Positions 1 through 9,526 of a DNA stretch of 54,874 nt are shown here, one piece after another. The DNA comes from Vibrio aestivus. GTDB taxonomy: Bacteria > Pseudomonadota > Gammaproteobacteria > Enterobacterales > Vibrionaceae. The notes beneath the pieces are model-generated. The model worked only from the letters and a program-made list of their open reading frames with translations, was not told the DNA's origin and searched no databases. A program made the translations under genes and the position numbers. The stretch's first letter is position 1. Each line of letters opens with the position of its first letter. The stretch lies in contig JYJN01000171.1 in the NCBI GenBank assembly GCA_003263845.1, positions 1 through 54,874 of the forward strand. The letters are read 5' to 3'.

Positions 1-1
1 C

Positions 2-292
2 GCTGTTGAAATAGGCTCGCTGCTGCTGGGCCGTGACCCTGTCACCAAAGCTCAGTTAGCTTGTCCTGCTGAGCTTCTTCGCTTAACCATTCCCCGAGCA
101 ACCTACACGCAAACGCACATGGACTTCATTATCGAGGCATTTGAGAAAGTAAAAGAGAATGCGCGCAATGTGAAAGGACTGGATTTTACTTACGAGCCTG
201 ATGTGCTTCGTCATTTTACAGCACGGTTTGAAGAAGTAGAGAACACACCGAGTCGTCAGGTTTATCTTAGGCAAGAGTCAGTAAAACTTTAA
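2..292 (+). CDS. tnaA: Tryptophanase, C-terminal end (partial)
   Basis: The gene runs in from the left edge; only the last 96 codons are present. Tryptophanase is a PLP enzyme that splits tryptophan into indole, pyruvate and ammonia in the cytoplasm. The visible end contains GSLLLGRDP, CPAELLRLTIPRATYTQTHM and FTYEPDVLRHFTARF, which I recognise as the C-terminal part of the enterobacterial and Vibrio enzyme. The PLP lysine lies upstream, outside the window. The tail after RFEEV is some fifteen residues longer than I recall for E. coli TnaA. The frame is open throughout, and an inverted-repeat terminator follows 14 bases after the stop. Confidence 0.93.
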   Translation, partial: AVEIGSLLLGRDPVTKAQLACPAELLRLTIPRATYTQTHMDFIIEAFEKVKENARNVKGLDFTYEPDVLRHFTARFEEVENTPSRQVYLRQESVKL

Positions 293-306
293 GCTACATA
301 AAAAAA

Positions 307-328
307 GCGCCTCAACGAGTTGAGGCGC
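307..328. terminator. Bidirectional terminator between tnaA and a small lipoprotein gene
   Basis: Perfect inverted repeat GCGCCTCAAC-GA-GTTGAGGCGC. Six A's precede it on the plus strand, giving a U tract for the minus-strand lipoprotein gene. The T tract for tnaA is weak. It lies between two convergent genes. Confidence 0.8.
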
Positions 329-357
329 AAAGTTATCCGCTAGGGGGCGAATTGGGT

Positions 358-513
358 TTATTGACCAAATACGTGATGCATAGTTATTTCATCACTCATA
401 GGGCTGTTAGGAAATGCTTTGTTAGACTCATTATCGACTTGAGCTAAGTTCATGGATGAAGAACACCCCGCAACAAAGCTAACAAGAATCATAGAAATCA
501 ATGCTTTTTTCAT
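358..513 (-). CDS. Small lipoprotein, 51 residues
   Basis: The start is ATG at 513, with AAAGGA about 8 bases upstream. The product begins MKKALISMILVSFVAGCSSS: a short charged N-end, a hydrophobic stretch and a lipobox (V-A-G-C) with Cys17 as the lipidation site. The mature part is about 35 residues, polar, and ends in HHVFGQ. Serine follows the cysteine, which suggests outer-membrane sorting by the usual Lol rule. The terminator at 307-328 has its U tract on this strand, supporting a real transcript. Upstream, an AATGGG/CCCATT hairpin at 542-558 would lie in the leader. I do not recognise the family; the function is unknown. Confidence 0.65.
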   Translation of the reverse strand: MKKALISMILVSFVAGCSSSMNLAQVDNESNKAFPNSPMSDEITMHHVFGQ

Positions 514-834
514 AAGTTAATCCTTTAACTTGTTGTAACTAAATGGGACAAGCCCATTGTGCGTTCAGAAATACCTTTCTTTTGTATTAGTGTAGTAACG
601 TGATGTGTGTTTATAGGCACTTAGTTTCGTAAATGAGATCTTGACCCAACATATTTATAAAAGATAAGTTGCTGATAATATTAACTATATGTTTGGTTGA
701 TGTTTTATTTGTCGGAAGATTTACGGGGCAAATGAACCAATTGGTGTGTGGGCCAGTATAATTAGAATAGGTTGGAATAAGTGTCGTGAAAATGACGAAG
801 AAAAGGTTTAATTAGGGTCACATCGGAGTGAAAA
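514..834. other. Divergent intergenic region with one leader hairpin
   Basis: No convincing coding frame. It should hold the promoters of the small lipoprotein gene (minus) and of the DUF3080-type gene (plus). Visible items are the AATGGG-ACAAG-CCCATT hairpin at 542-558 and an AT-rich stretch around 640-710. Nothing else stands out. Confidence 0.5.
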
Positions 835-1835
835 GTGCATCAGGCTAAGTTAATCAGTGCCAAAAAGCGTTTTTTGATAGCGACGTTGACCATGCTGCTA
901 CTTATCGGTTGTACTGAAGACAAAAAGCCTTCTTTTGACCGATACAAACAACGACTCGCCAATGTACTTGATGTACCTGTGCCAAAAAAATCAGAATCAA
1001 GCTTCTTTGCTCTGCCTTCGACTAGAACGCTTTATCTAGACCCCTCATCTGTCACAATCGGCCTCTTAGACAGTTTTGAGCTGAGAAGTTGCGGTTTGCT
1101 CGAACTCATAGCAGATCGTAACTCTATCCTTGGTAAAGTTTCCGATCCTTTTCGACTCTACGACTACCAAATCAGCTTTATCACAACTGGAGTTCAGTGC
1201 TTAGAACAGGAAACACTTGAACAAGGTATTCGAGACGTTCTGGTCGAAGCTGTAGGCATGAAACAAGATCAGCTCAATACAGTTTACCTGTCTAACCTTA
1301 TTTGGACATCCGATGCGATGAAGGCACAATGGCGAGGTTACGAATGGCTTTCTGATGCTGACTTTCATCATAGTCGCCAAGTGACTGATGCGTTAGAAGC
1401 CCTCAACCTAGCCTTTTCACTAGCTCAAGAGCAGCATTGGAATGAAATACCTTCCTTAACCCAGTATCAAGAGGTGTTAGAGAAGCAAAGAGGGGTAGGT
1501 AAACTGATTTTCTCGTTGGAATCTGCGACGTTTGAGCTTTCAGAGATAAACGATTTTATTCGAGAACATTTCCCTTCGGTACAATGCGGAGTGGGCGGGA
1601 CAAAACTCAGTACACGTACTTGAACAATGTGATGCATCAGCAATATATCGAGGCCATACAGCCCAAACTGGCCAAACTCAACCAACTCTTTTATCAGTTT
1701 GAATCATCGGCGGCGGTGTTTAATTCCGACGTTCTCAATTATCAGGTCAGTTTGAAGGCGTACCACAGCGCTTTCCATCAGCAGATTTTGGCCCATGTTG
1801 AACACTGGAAGCAATTATCCGAGCGCTGCCGCTAA
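835..1835 (+). CDS. DUF3080-family lipoprotein (one frameshift)
   Basis: Starts at GTG 835 with GGAG six bases upstream. The N-terminus has a hydrophobic segment ending in LLLIGC (Cys26), a lipoprotein signal. The body has the pattern I associate with DUF3080 proteins of Vibrio and Pseudomonas: FDRYKQRLANVLDVP near the mature N-end, then CGLLELIADRNSILGKV. The function of the family is not known to me. The frame ends early at 1623, but the next frame continues with RDKTQYTYLNNVMHQQYIEAIQ to 1835. The break falls near 1590-1600, in a run of short G tracts, so one base is probably wrong. The repaired length is about 333 residues. It faces chiS tail to tail, with 14 bases between stops. Confidence 0.75.
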
Positions 1836-1849
1836 GGCAGTGAAGTGCT

Positions 1850-4800
1850 TTAACGCTCATTTAAGTAGCTTCTAACTTTGTTACTGGTACTGGCTACGCG
1901 AGCTAGAATGTCTTGATGTTCGGTTTTATCTGCGTGATGTGCAACATAGCTCGCCGTGCGCAGAACATCACGCCAGCGTGGTTTTTTCGGCAACGTTTGC
2001 TCTAGGAAATACTTGTCCATGGTGCGAGTTTGGGCTGAGCTTCTATCGAGATAGACGCTCCAAATTTTGCTTTGTTCTGCAAGTGTGACTTTTGAGCCGC
2101 CCGTCGATTCCTGCCAAACCGTCAGTGAATCGTTCATGATGGTAACAAGGTTCTTACGATATTCTGATTCCAAGCAAGCATTGTTGGTTTGCTCGAGGTT
2201 TGCCGCTGTTGAATGGGCGGCAGAAGAGACGGTAACTAGTATGTGCCATTCAATATTTTGTGCGTGACCGGTTTTAAATAGCTGCGCAGAAACTGACTGT
2301 ACCTTGCCGTCTTTGAAGTGAAGCTCAATAGTACTGTGCCTTGAGAGGGTTCTTTGCTCATCATTAGGGGCAGTGTGCTGGCTAAAGTTAAACGCTTGGC
2401 CTTCTTGCTGTCGAATGAAGTCATTGATATCACAACCTACTAACTCTTGGTATTCAACCCCAAAAATCGTCAGTGCTGCCGGATTAGCAAAAGTCACTTG
2501 ATTAAACGTGTTCACACTTAGAATGGCATCATCAATTTTTTCTAGCAGTTGCTGCATTCTACCCTGACCGGCTTTGAGGTGCGCTTCTGTTTCTAGGTGC
2601 TTCGCAACTTCTAATCTGAGCAGTCGGTTCTCTTCTAAGTTCCTTTCTGCTTGATTGGCTTTAAGTAGATGACTGACGCGCGCCAGTAACTCATGCTGCA
2701 AGAATGGTTTGCGCAGGTAGTCGTCCACGCCAGATTCGAAGCTTTGAAGTAGGTCTTTCGTCTGCCCTTTTGCGGTCAGGAGCAAAATAGGCAGGCTTGA
2801 TAGCCTTTCGTCTTCACGAATTTTCTTTGCCATCGATAAACCACTGATCTGCGGCATCATGAGGTCCAGTATGATGAGGTCGACACGATTGTGGTTAAGA
2901 TAGTCCAAAGCTTGGTATCCGTCGGTAAACAGTATGACCTGATAATCCGCAAGGCTCAGCTGGTTATGAAGGACTTGAAGGTTAAGCATTTCATCATCAA
3001 CCACAAGTATTGTGCCTTGATTAGAGGCTTTCTGACCTTCTTGAATACTCTCAATGAGTTCAGTTTCTAGATGACTTGTATAGGATGGCCATTGATAGTG
3101 GGTCGAATCAGCCCCTTCATTTTGATGGTTTTCTTCAAGTTGTGCCTGATCAATCAGTGGCAGCTCAAAGCTAAAACAGCTTCCCTCACCGAGTTGGCTT
3201 TCAACCTTAAGTTGACCTCCCATCAATGTCACTAGCTGCGAGGATATAGCCAGACCTAAGCCACTGCCATTTTTAGATCGAGTGTTGCCTAAGTTCACCT
3301 GTGTGAAAGGATCGAAAATATCGTCATGATGGTCGGTTTCGATACCGATTCCAGTGTCGGTAACAGAGATAGCCACTTGCTGAGAAGAAGGCTGAACTAA
3401 TGCTACGGTAATCGTGCCTGACTCAGTAAACTTGATCGCATTGCTCAGTAAGTTATGCACCACTTGCTCAAGGCGGATGGTATCGGCATAAGCAATCAGC
3501 TTTTCAGGCGGTGAAACTAACTCTACCTTTAACTTTTTATCGCCAAGTAATGATTGAGAAAGGGAGACAACGCTCTCCATGCTTCGTTTGACATCGACAG
3601 CACCGAGCTCGACTCTGAGCTTGTTGTTCTTGATCTTATGAAAATCGAGCAGATCGTCGACAAGGTGAGAAAGTCGTTGAGCGCCACTGAGCATAATCGA
3701 AAGCTGCTGTTTTTGCTTTATCTCAAGTGGTCCGGCTATACCATCCATCATAGATTGACCGATACCGATGACACCGGTTAAGGGTGTTCGCAACTCGTGA
3801 GATGTGTTGGCAAGAAACTCATCTTTGATCTTATCGGCATGGATTAAGGCACTGTTTTGGTTGTCGATAAGCTCGACTTTCTCTTCTAACTGCTTGTTTT
3901 TGTCGTTGATGACTTCAATCTGGCGTCTAACCGCTTTCGCCATAACATCAAAACGCGACGCCAAGCGGCCAATTTCATCTTTGCGGTGTGCACCAACAAT
4001 TGGTGGCAGGGTTTCGCCATAGGTCAATGATTCGGTGGCGTTCATCAACGAATCGAGAGGTTGAGTTAATGAGCGTGATAGCCAATAGATCATTCCAACA
4101 ACCACGGCGACAAACAGAGCACCGATGAGAATGATTTGTTGGCCAAACTTACGGCTAGTTGCCTGAGCTTGACTCTCGTCTTGCTCCACTACGATCGACC
4201 AACGTAGATCACCGATATCGACAAATCCATAAGCGGACAGTACAGGCTCAAACACATAGTTGAATGTGCTCATGACTCCTTCTTCGCCACTTTGCGCCCG
4301 TTTTATGGTCTCGAGGTTAAGGCGAGTGGGTTGGGCATCCTCAATCTCATTATCATAAAAAGAGGGAAGGGGATGCATCAGTTCAGAAATTGCCTGAGAC
4401 TGCTCATTAACGACATACACTTCGGTTGCTGGGCCGAGTTCACTCACCTCGGTGAGCAAGTGCGTCAGCGACTGACTTGGTAAAACATAAATGATGTAGC
4501 CCGATACTCTCGAATGGTTGTTTAGCGGCGAGATAAAATAGGCACTCATCTGGTCGATAACGGGGTCGAAGCGAAAATCCGTAAAATGACTGATCTCTTT
4601 GTCAGGGTCGCCATGAATAGCGGGGTCGTTGGAAGGAATGACTTGCTGAGCGCGGTTGAATGCTTCAGAAAGAGGGCTTTGACTAAACGCTGAACTGGTG
4701 AGGTTACTGCCGAAATAGGCATCTTTATTGTAGCTATACAGAACCTGTCCATTGAGGTCGACGAGTAAGATATCACTAAATTCGCTGCGCTCAATAAACT

Positions 4801-5233
4801 GACTGAACCCTGTATTAAATCGATTGTGCACCTGCTCGTAGCTGCCAGACGTACCGGGAACCGTCATAGGAACAGATTTAAAATTCTTATGCTCTAAGTA
4901 GCTGGTTCGTAGAATATTGGCAGCGGTTTCTGATTCTGGGGCAATCAACCTAAACGCGTAGGGAAAACCGTAAAACTGACTCATTGAATAGCTGACAAAG
5001 TCGGTATCACTGTGATGATAAATTTGCTGTTGCAGCGTTTCGATATGTTGATTAATAGCGGCACGTTTGGCTTGAGCAAGCGAGAAAAGGTTGTCATAAA
5101 CTTGTTGCTGATTGCTTTTTATAAAGGATGAGTAAAAAACACTGGATATCAGCACCATAGGGGCGAGGGAAAGTAGCAAGAAGACCAGAATCAACTTGTT
5201 TCTAAAACTGATGTTTCGCAATTGACTGATCAA
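1850..5233 (-). CDS. chiS: ChiS-like membrane hybrid sensor and DNA-binding regulator of chitin genes
   Basis: The product has 1127 residues, close to V. cholerae ChiS. Order of parts: membrane segment about 14-36, periplasmic sensor to about 360, second membrane segment about 367-387, HAMP, HisKA with H479 in NTSHELRTP, HATPase (GSGLGLAISS near 657), receiver with D790 in ILDLMMP, PAS-like region about 890-1000, and a C-terminal region about 1024-1127. In V. cholerae the C-terminus binds DNA directly and the periplasmic part senses chitooligosaccharide-loaded CBP. Both are published for that species; here they are inferred from layout and from the neighbouring importer. The assigned start is TTG at 5233, with only AGG close upstream, so the true start is uncertain. 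It is transcribed away from the GH3 and importer genes. Confidence 0.9.
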   Translation of the reverse strand: MISQLRNISFRNKLILVFLLLSLAPMVLISSVFYSSFIKSNQQQVYDNLFSLAQAKRAAINQHIETLQQQIYHHSDTDFVSYSMSQFYGFPYAFRLIAPESETAANILRTSYLEHKNFKSVPMTVPGTSGSYEQVHNRFNTGFSQFIERSEFSDILLVDLNGQVLYSYNKDAYFGSNLTSSAFSQSPLSEAFNRAQQVIPSNDPAIHGDPDKEISHFTDFRFDPVIDQMSAYFISPLNNHSRVSGYIIYVLPSQSLTHLLTEVSELGPATEVYVVNEQSQAISELMHPLPSFYDNEIEDAQPTRLNLETIKRAQSGEEGVMSTFNYVFEPVLSAYGFVDIGDLRWSIVVEQDESQAQATSRKFGQQIILIGALFVAVVVGMIYWLSRSLTQPLDSLMNATESLTYGETLPPIVGAHRKDEIGRLASRFDVMAKAVRRQIEVINDKNKQLEEKVELIDNQNSALIHADKIKDEFLANTSHELRTPLTGVIGIGQSMMDGIAGPLEIKQKQQLSIMLSGAQRLSHLVDDLLDFHKIKNNKLRVELGAVDVKRSMESVVSLSQSLLGDKKLKVELVSPPEKLIAYADTIRLEQVVHNLLSNAIKFTESGTITVALVQPSSQQVAISVTDTGIGIETDHHDDIFDPFTQVNLGNTRSKNGSGLGLAISSQLVTLMGGQLKVESQLGEGSCFSFELPLIDQAQLEENHQNEGADSTHYQWPSYTSHLETELIESIQEGQKASNQGTILVVDDEMLNLQVLHNQLSLADYQVILFTDGYQALDYLNHNRVDLIILDLMMPQISGLSMAKKIREDERLSSLPILLLTAKGQTKDLLQSFESGVDDYLRKPFLQHELLARVSHLLKANQAERNLEENRLLRLEVAKHLETEAHLKAGQGRMQQLLEKIDDAILSVNTFNQVTFANPAALTIFGVEYQELVGCDINDFIRQQEGQAFNFSQHTAPNDEQRTLSRHSTIELHFKDGKVQSVSAQLFKTGHAQNIEWHILVTVSSAAHSTAANLEQTNNACLESEYRKNLVTIMNDSLTVWQESTGGSKVTLAEQSKIWSVYLDRSSAQTRTMDKYFLEQTLPKKPRWRDVLRTASYVAHHADKTEHQDILARVASTSNKVRSYLNER

Positions 5234-5332
5234 GTTGTACCTAGCTCCGTGGCCTAAATGATAAGTTTGTAAGCCAGTTTTTATGAGCTACCGTGAACAA
5301 TAAAGAAAAATCGTTAATATCGGCCTTATTTC

Positions 5333-5346
5333 TTGAACTGGTTCAA
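5333..5346. promoter_or_regulatory. Inverted repeat in the chiS / GH3 divergent promoter
   Basis: TTGAAC-TG-GTTCAA, a perfect 6-2-6 inverted repeat, ends 46 bases before the GH3 start and 100 bases before the chiS start. It could be an operator or overlap a -35 element. No factor is assigned. Confidence 0.3.
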
Positions 5347-5392
5347 ATCAAAGCAAAAATAGGTTTGTACTCTGCAATAACAAGGAAAATGT

Positions 5393-6433
5393 ATGCAATC
5401 GAACAACCCTACAAATCGTTCAAGGTCGGCACTGGTTATTGGCTTCCCTGGGACTGAATTTACTGAGCAGCAGTTGGCTTTTATTCGTCAGCATCGTCCG
5501 TTTGGTTTGATGATTACTCGTGAAAACATCGTGACGAAAAAACAGCTCGCAAATGTCATTCAAACCTTCAAAGAGGCGGTTGGGGAAGAGTTGGTGATGG
5601 TCACCACTGACCAAGAGGGAGGGCGTATCCAGTATCTTCAAGGCGAAGAGTGGCAGCGTTATCCAATCTACGGAGACTTTAAGGAACTGGCTGATAGAGA
5701 TTTGGATTTAGCGAGATTGGCGGCGTATGAGACCAGCCTTGCCATGGCGACAGAGATGGCCGAACTCGGATTCAACGCAAACTGTGGTCCGGTGTTGGAT
5801 TTAGTCGTGAGCGGCGCCGATGCGGTGATGTCTAACCGCTGTTTCCACCCCGATCCAAAAATCGCTGCTGAACTGGCAAAGGTTTATGTACAAGGCCATA
5901 TGGATGCGGGTGTGATGCCAATGCTCAAGCATATTCCTGGTCATGGCCGCGCGACCGAGGACAGCCACAAAACACGCCCTGTTATTGATGCGTCACTAAG
6001 TGAATTGGATAAAACCGACTTCTATCCATTTGCCCGACTTAAAAACGCCCCAATGGCTATGGTCGCTCACTTAGTGATTTCTGAGGTTGACGATAAGCCT
6101 GCCTCTATTTCTGCTAAAACAGTGGAGTCTTTGATTCGAGAGCGCATAGGTTTCTCTGGCAGTTTAATTTCCGATTGCGTCTATATGGAAAGCTTGAGAG
6201 GTCCGCTTGAGGAGCGCTGTAAACAGGTGCAAGATGCTGGGGTTGATCTTGTGCTGTCTTGTCATGGTGACATTGAGGATTGGATTAAGTGGGAGAGCAA
6301 TTTAAGGCCACTTTCCAAAGAGAGTCTCCAGCGACTAGAGCGTTCAATGCTGACAACGGCGGAGGCCAAAATTAGCGATCATATTGATGTTAGTCGCTTG
6401 GTCAAAAACGTGAACCTTGCACTCGAAAGCTAG
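5393..6433 (+). CDS. Glycoside hydrolase family 3, beta-N-acetylhexosaminidase (NagZ-like)
   Basis: 346 residues, no signal peptide, so cytoplasmic. It shows the NagZ-type signature TTDQEGGRIQ, the sugar-binding and general acid/base loop KHIPGHGRATEDSH near residue 180, and SDCVYMES near residue 260, whose Asp matches the catalytic nucleophile of the family. It is clearly diverged from housekeeping NagZ; the usual SDDLSM is SDCVYM here. Placed between chiS and the chitooligosaccharide importer, it probably trims imported GlcNAc oligomers rather than recycling cell wall; this is inference from context. The start at ATG 5393 has AAGGAA six bases upstream. A 277-base gap with its own promoter signals separates it from the importer operon. 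Confidence 0.85.
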   Translation: MQSNNPTNRSRSALVIGFPGTEFTEQQLAFIRQHRPFGLMITRENIVTKKQLANVIQTFKEAVGEELVMVTTDQEGGRIQYLQGEEWQRYPIYGDFKELADRDLDLARLAAYETSLAMATEMAELGFNANCGPVLDLVVSGADAVMSNRCFHPDPKIAAELAKVYVQGHMDAGVMPMLKHIPGHGRATEDSHKTRPVIDASLSELDKTDFYPFARLKNAPMAMVAHLVISEVDDKPASISAKTVESLIRERIGFSGSLISDCVYMESLRGPLEERCKQVQDAGVDLVLSCHGDIEDWIKWESNLRPLSKESLQRLERSMLTTAEAKISDHIDVSRLVKNVNLALES

Positions 6434-6500
6434 GGATTTATTTAGGAAATTTTATCTATCTAAGCGTCATAACTGTGATGGCTATGGCGCTTTGTTATTA

Positions 6501-6517
6501 AAGTGTAAATTTCACTT
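6501..6517. promoter_or_regulatory. Near-palindrome upstream of the chitooligosaccharide importer
   Basis: AAGTGTAAATTTCACTT lies about 195 bases before the binding-protein start, in the 277-base gap 6434-6710. The outer five bases pair (AAGTG/CACTT) around a 7-base centre. The same AAGTG-N7-CACT layout appears upstream of the LPMO gene (23687-23702). The GTG/CAC spacing is one base shorter than in a CRP site. Confidence 0.35.
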
Positions 6518-6710
6518 AGTTTATTTAAAACAATAGCTTATTTTCTATATTTACGTTTTTGACGCTAGTTTTACGAGTTTTTACTTTGCTGGTGTTAGAG
6601 TCAACATGCTTGAATGACCTTGAGCTGTAACACGCAGCCTAATCGAAGTAATACCCCTACAGGTGATTAGGCCAAGATAACGAAAACAAAGAAATTCAAG
6701 GAACTGAAAA

Positions 6711-8406
6711 ATGACCATGAAGAGACTTCTTTTAACCTCTACCATCGCAAGTGCGTTAGCCGGCGCAGCAATGATTCCTTCTTTAGCCGTTGCCGACGAA
6801 TCCGGGGCAACGAGCGAGAAAGCCGTACTAAACATTGCGCCGCGAATGAGAACCTCATGGGTACGTAACTTTAACCCTTACAACAAAACCACTTTCCTAC
6901 CGACGACCAACGAATTTGTTTACGAACCGTTGGCAATCTACAACCTAATGCAAGGTGGTAAGGTTCACTATCGTTTAGCTGAGTCTATTGAGTATTCAGA
7001 AGACCTAAAGTCTGTGACATTCAAAATTCGTGATGGCGTAAAGTGGTCAGACGGTAAACCGTTTACGGCTAAGGACGTTCTATTTAGTTTTAACCTGATC
7101 AAAGAGCATGGTGCACTTGATAATCGCTCAATCTGGGAGCGTATCGATGGCATTGAGCTGATTGGTGATAACTCTGTAAGGTTTAGCTTGCCACAACCGG
7201 ATGGTGGTGCGGCTATCGAGATTGTGCAAGTACCGGTTGTGCCGGAGCACGTATGGAAAGATGTTGAAGAACCCGTCTCGTTTACCAATGAAAACCCAGT
7301 GGGTACGGGCCCAATGACGGAAGTGGAGCGCTTTACGCCTCGCCTTTACGTTCAGTGTCGAAACCCGCACTACTGGGATAATGACAACTTACAAGTTGAC
7401 TGTTTGCGTTTGCCACAGTTAGCGAACAACGATCAAGTGTTAGCTTTGGCCCAACGTGGTGAGCTTGACTGGTTCGGTTCATTCCTACCTGACATCGACA
7501 AAACTTACGTTGCCAGCGACCAAGACCACCACAAATACTGGTTCCCAGCAGGTTCAATGGTGGCGTTCAACTTCAACCTAGCGTCTGACCATGCAGGTAA
7601 TAATCAAGCGTTCAACAACGTTGATTTCCGCCGCGCAATGTCAATGGTTATGGATCGCCAAGCGATGGTAAACATCGCAGGTTACGGTTACCCAACAATC
7701 AACGAATACCCATCAGCCTAGGTGCGGCTTACCATGTTTGGAACAACGATAAAGTCGATCAAGAGTTCGGCCAGTACACCAAATACAACATTAAGGCTGC
7801 GAAGAAGTTACTTGCAGATGCGGGCTTTAAAGACACGACAGGTGATGGCTACATTAACAATGCCGATGGTTCTAAGATTGAGTTCAACGTGATTGTGCCA
7901 AATGGTTGGACAGACTGGGTGAACACCGTCCAAATCGCCGTTGAAGGTATGCAAGAAGTGGGTGTGAACGCCAAAAGTTCAAACACCTGAGGCACCCGCT
8001 TGGACCGCCGCCCTGATTGATGGCAGCTACCAAGCCGCAATCAACTCGTATTTCCCTGGTATCACGCCGCACTACATGTTTAACACTGCGTTCAACAGTA
8101 GTCAGGAAGGCGCGTCTCGTTTCTCAGCGACGCGTTTTTAATCAGCCAGAGCTTGATAAGTTGCTAGATAGTTTTTACCTAACTATCGACAACAACAAAC
8201 AGCGCAAAGTTATGGATGATATTCAGCTAGTGGTTGCTGAGAACATGCCGTATGTACCAGTGTTCAACAACCCAATCTGGTATCAGTACAACGAGACTCG
8301 ATTCGAAGGGTTCTTTAGCGCTGATAACCCAGTAGCGCGTCCACAGATACACCCAGAAGTGCCAGAGCGCCTGCTTCACCTTCTGAGCATTAAACCGAAA
8401 TCTTAA
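6711..8406 (+). CDS. cbp: Periplasmic chitooligosaccharide-binding protein of ABC importer (three frameshifts)
   Basis: Solute-binding protein of the SBP_bac_5 (oligopeptide/dipeptide) type; in V. cholerae the homologue at this locus binds (GlcNAc)n and controls ChiS. AAGGAA sits seven bases before ATG 6711. A signal peptide ends near SLAVADE. Recognisable stretches are KVHYRLAESIEYSEDLKSV, IRDGVKWSDGKPFTAKDV and MSMVMDRQAMVN. The frame breaks three times: near 7714-7718 (TCAGCCTAGG; one G appears missing in the Ser-Gly codons), near 7972-7976 (extra A in CCAAAAG) and near 8138-8142 (extra T in GTTTTTA). Each next frame resumes homologous protein at once, so the gene is read as intact, about 564 residues. 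It heads a five-gene operon. Confidence 0.88.
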
Positions 8407-8537
8407 TCGGCTCTTAACGCATTGGCCAAGCGAGTTGACCCTTATTGTTCTCTCATTCCTTCAATAAGACGCTTGCTTGGCCGCACTCAAGATAAAACTC
8501 ATTAAAACTAACTCCAGTATTACTCAGGGAGCGAGCT

Positions 8538-9514
8538 ATGGATTTCGTGCTTCGCCGCCTCGCATTTTACGCATTGGCGTTTTTCTTCGCGGCTACGTTT
8601 AACTTTTTCTTGCCCAGCTAATGCCAGGTGATCCGATCATGGTTATGTTCGCATCGCAAGGTAATCCATTACCGGTTGAGAGCTTAGAGTCTCTAAAGCA
8701 AACATTCGGCTTTGTCGACGGCCCACTTTATCTTCAGTACATCACTTACATCAAAAGTGTTTTTACGTGGGACTTAGGTGTGTCTGTTAAGTTCTACCCA
8801 CTTCAAGTGAGTGAAGTTATTGGTCGTTCAATGATTTGGACACTATTTCTAGTGGGCACATCTACCTTGATCAGCTTTTTCATTGGTTCTATCTCAGGCA
8901 TTATCGCCGCATGGAATCGTGGTAGTTGGTTAGATACAATTCTGTCGCCATTGTCCCTCGTACTTCAGTCAATTCCTGCTGTCGTGTTGGCTCTAACCTT
9001 CATGTTTGTATTTGGCGTTGCCCTTAATTGGTTCCCATATTCTTATGCCTACAACATTGAACTAGATCCTGCCTTATCTTGGGAATACATCTCGAGCGTG
9101 TTGCACCACGCCACAATGCCAATTATCTCGTTGGTGATTGTTCAAATTGGTGGCTATCTACTGACCATTCGCAACAACCTCATCAACTTATTGGGTGAGG
9201 ATTACATAGTCATGGGACGCGCCAAGGGCATTTCTGAGCGCCGTGTCATGTTCAATTACGGTGCGCGAAACGCTTTGCTTCCATCAATTACTGCGTTTGC
9301 CATGACTGTAGGTGTGGTAATGGGCGGCTCATTGATAACTGAGGTTGTCTTTAACTATCCGGGCCTCGGTAACACGCTATTTGAAGCGATTGTTGCTCGT
9401 GACTATCCGGTAATTCAAGGCCAGCTGCTCATTATGACCATCGCCATGCTCAGCGCTAACTTCGCCGCTGACCTTGCTTACGTTTACCTCGATCCACGAC
9501 TACGCCGCGAATAA
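8538..9514 (+). CDS. ABC importer inner-membrane permease 1, DppB/OppB type (one frameshift)
   Basis: Starts at ATG 8538 with MDFVLRRLAFYALAFFF as the first membrane segment. The frame stops at 8620, while the next frame continues LMPGDPIMVMF, the standard beginning of the OppB loop, so one base is missing near 8609-8613 (CCC run). The rest shows five further hydrophobic segments and the EAA loop GRAKGISERRVMFNYGARN that contacts the ATPases. The family forms a heterodimeric channel with permease 2. Repaired length is about 326 residues. It sits 131 bases after the binding-protein gene and 12 bases before permease 2, in the chitooligosaccharide operon. Confidence 0.88.
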
Positions 9515-9526
9515 TAGGAAGTTATC

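Noticed and set aside
835..1835. DUF3080 gene read as two separate genes.
   Set aside because: The second reading has no ribosome site, and the two parts give one family-length protein after a one-base repair.
6501..6517. CRP-binding site upstream of the importer.
   Set aside because: GTG and CAC are seven bases apart; a CRP site needs eight, and the TGTGA/TCACA halves are incomplete.
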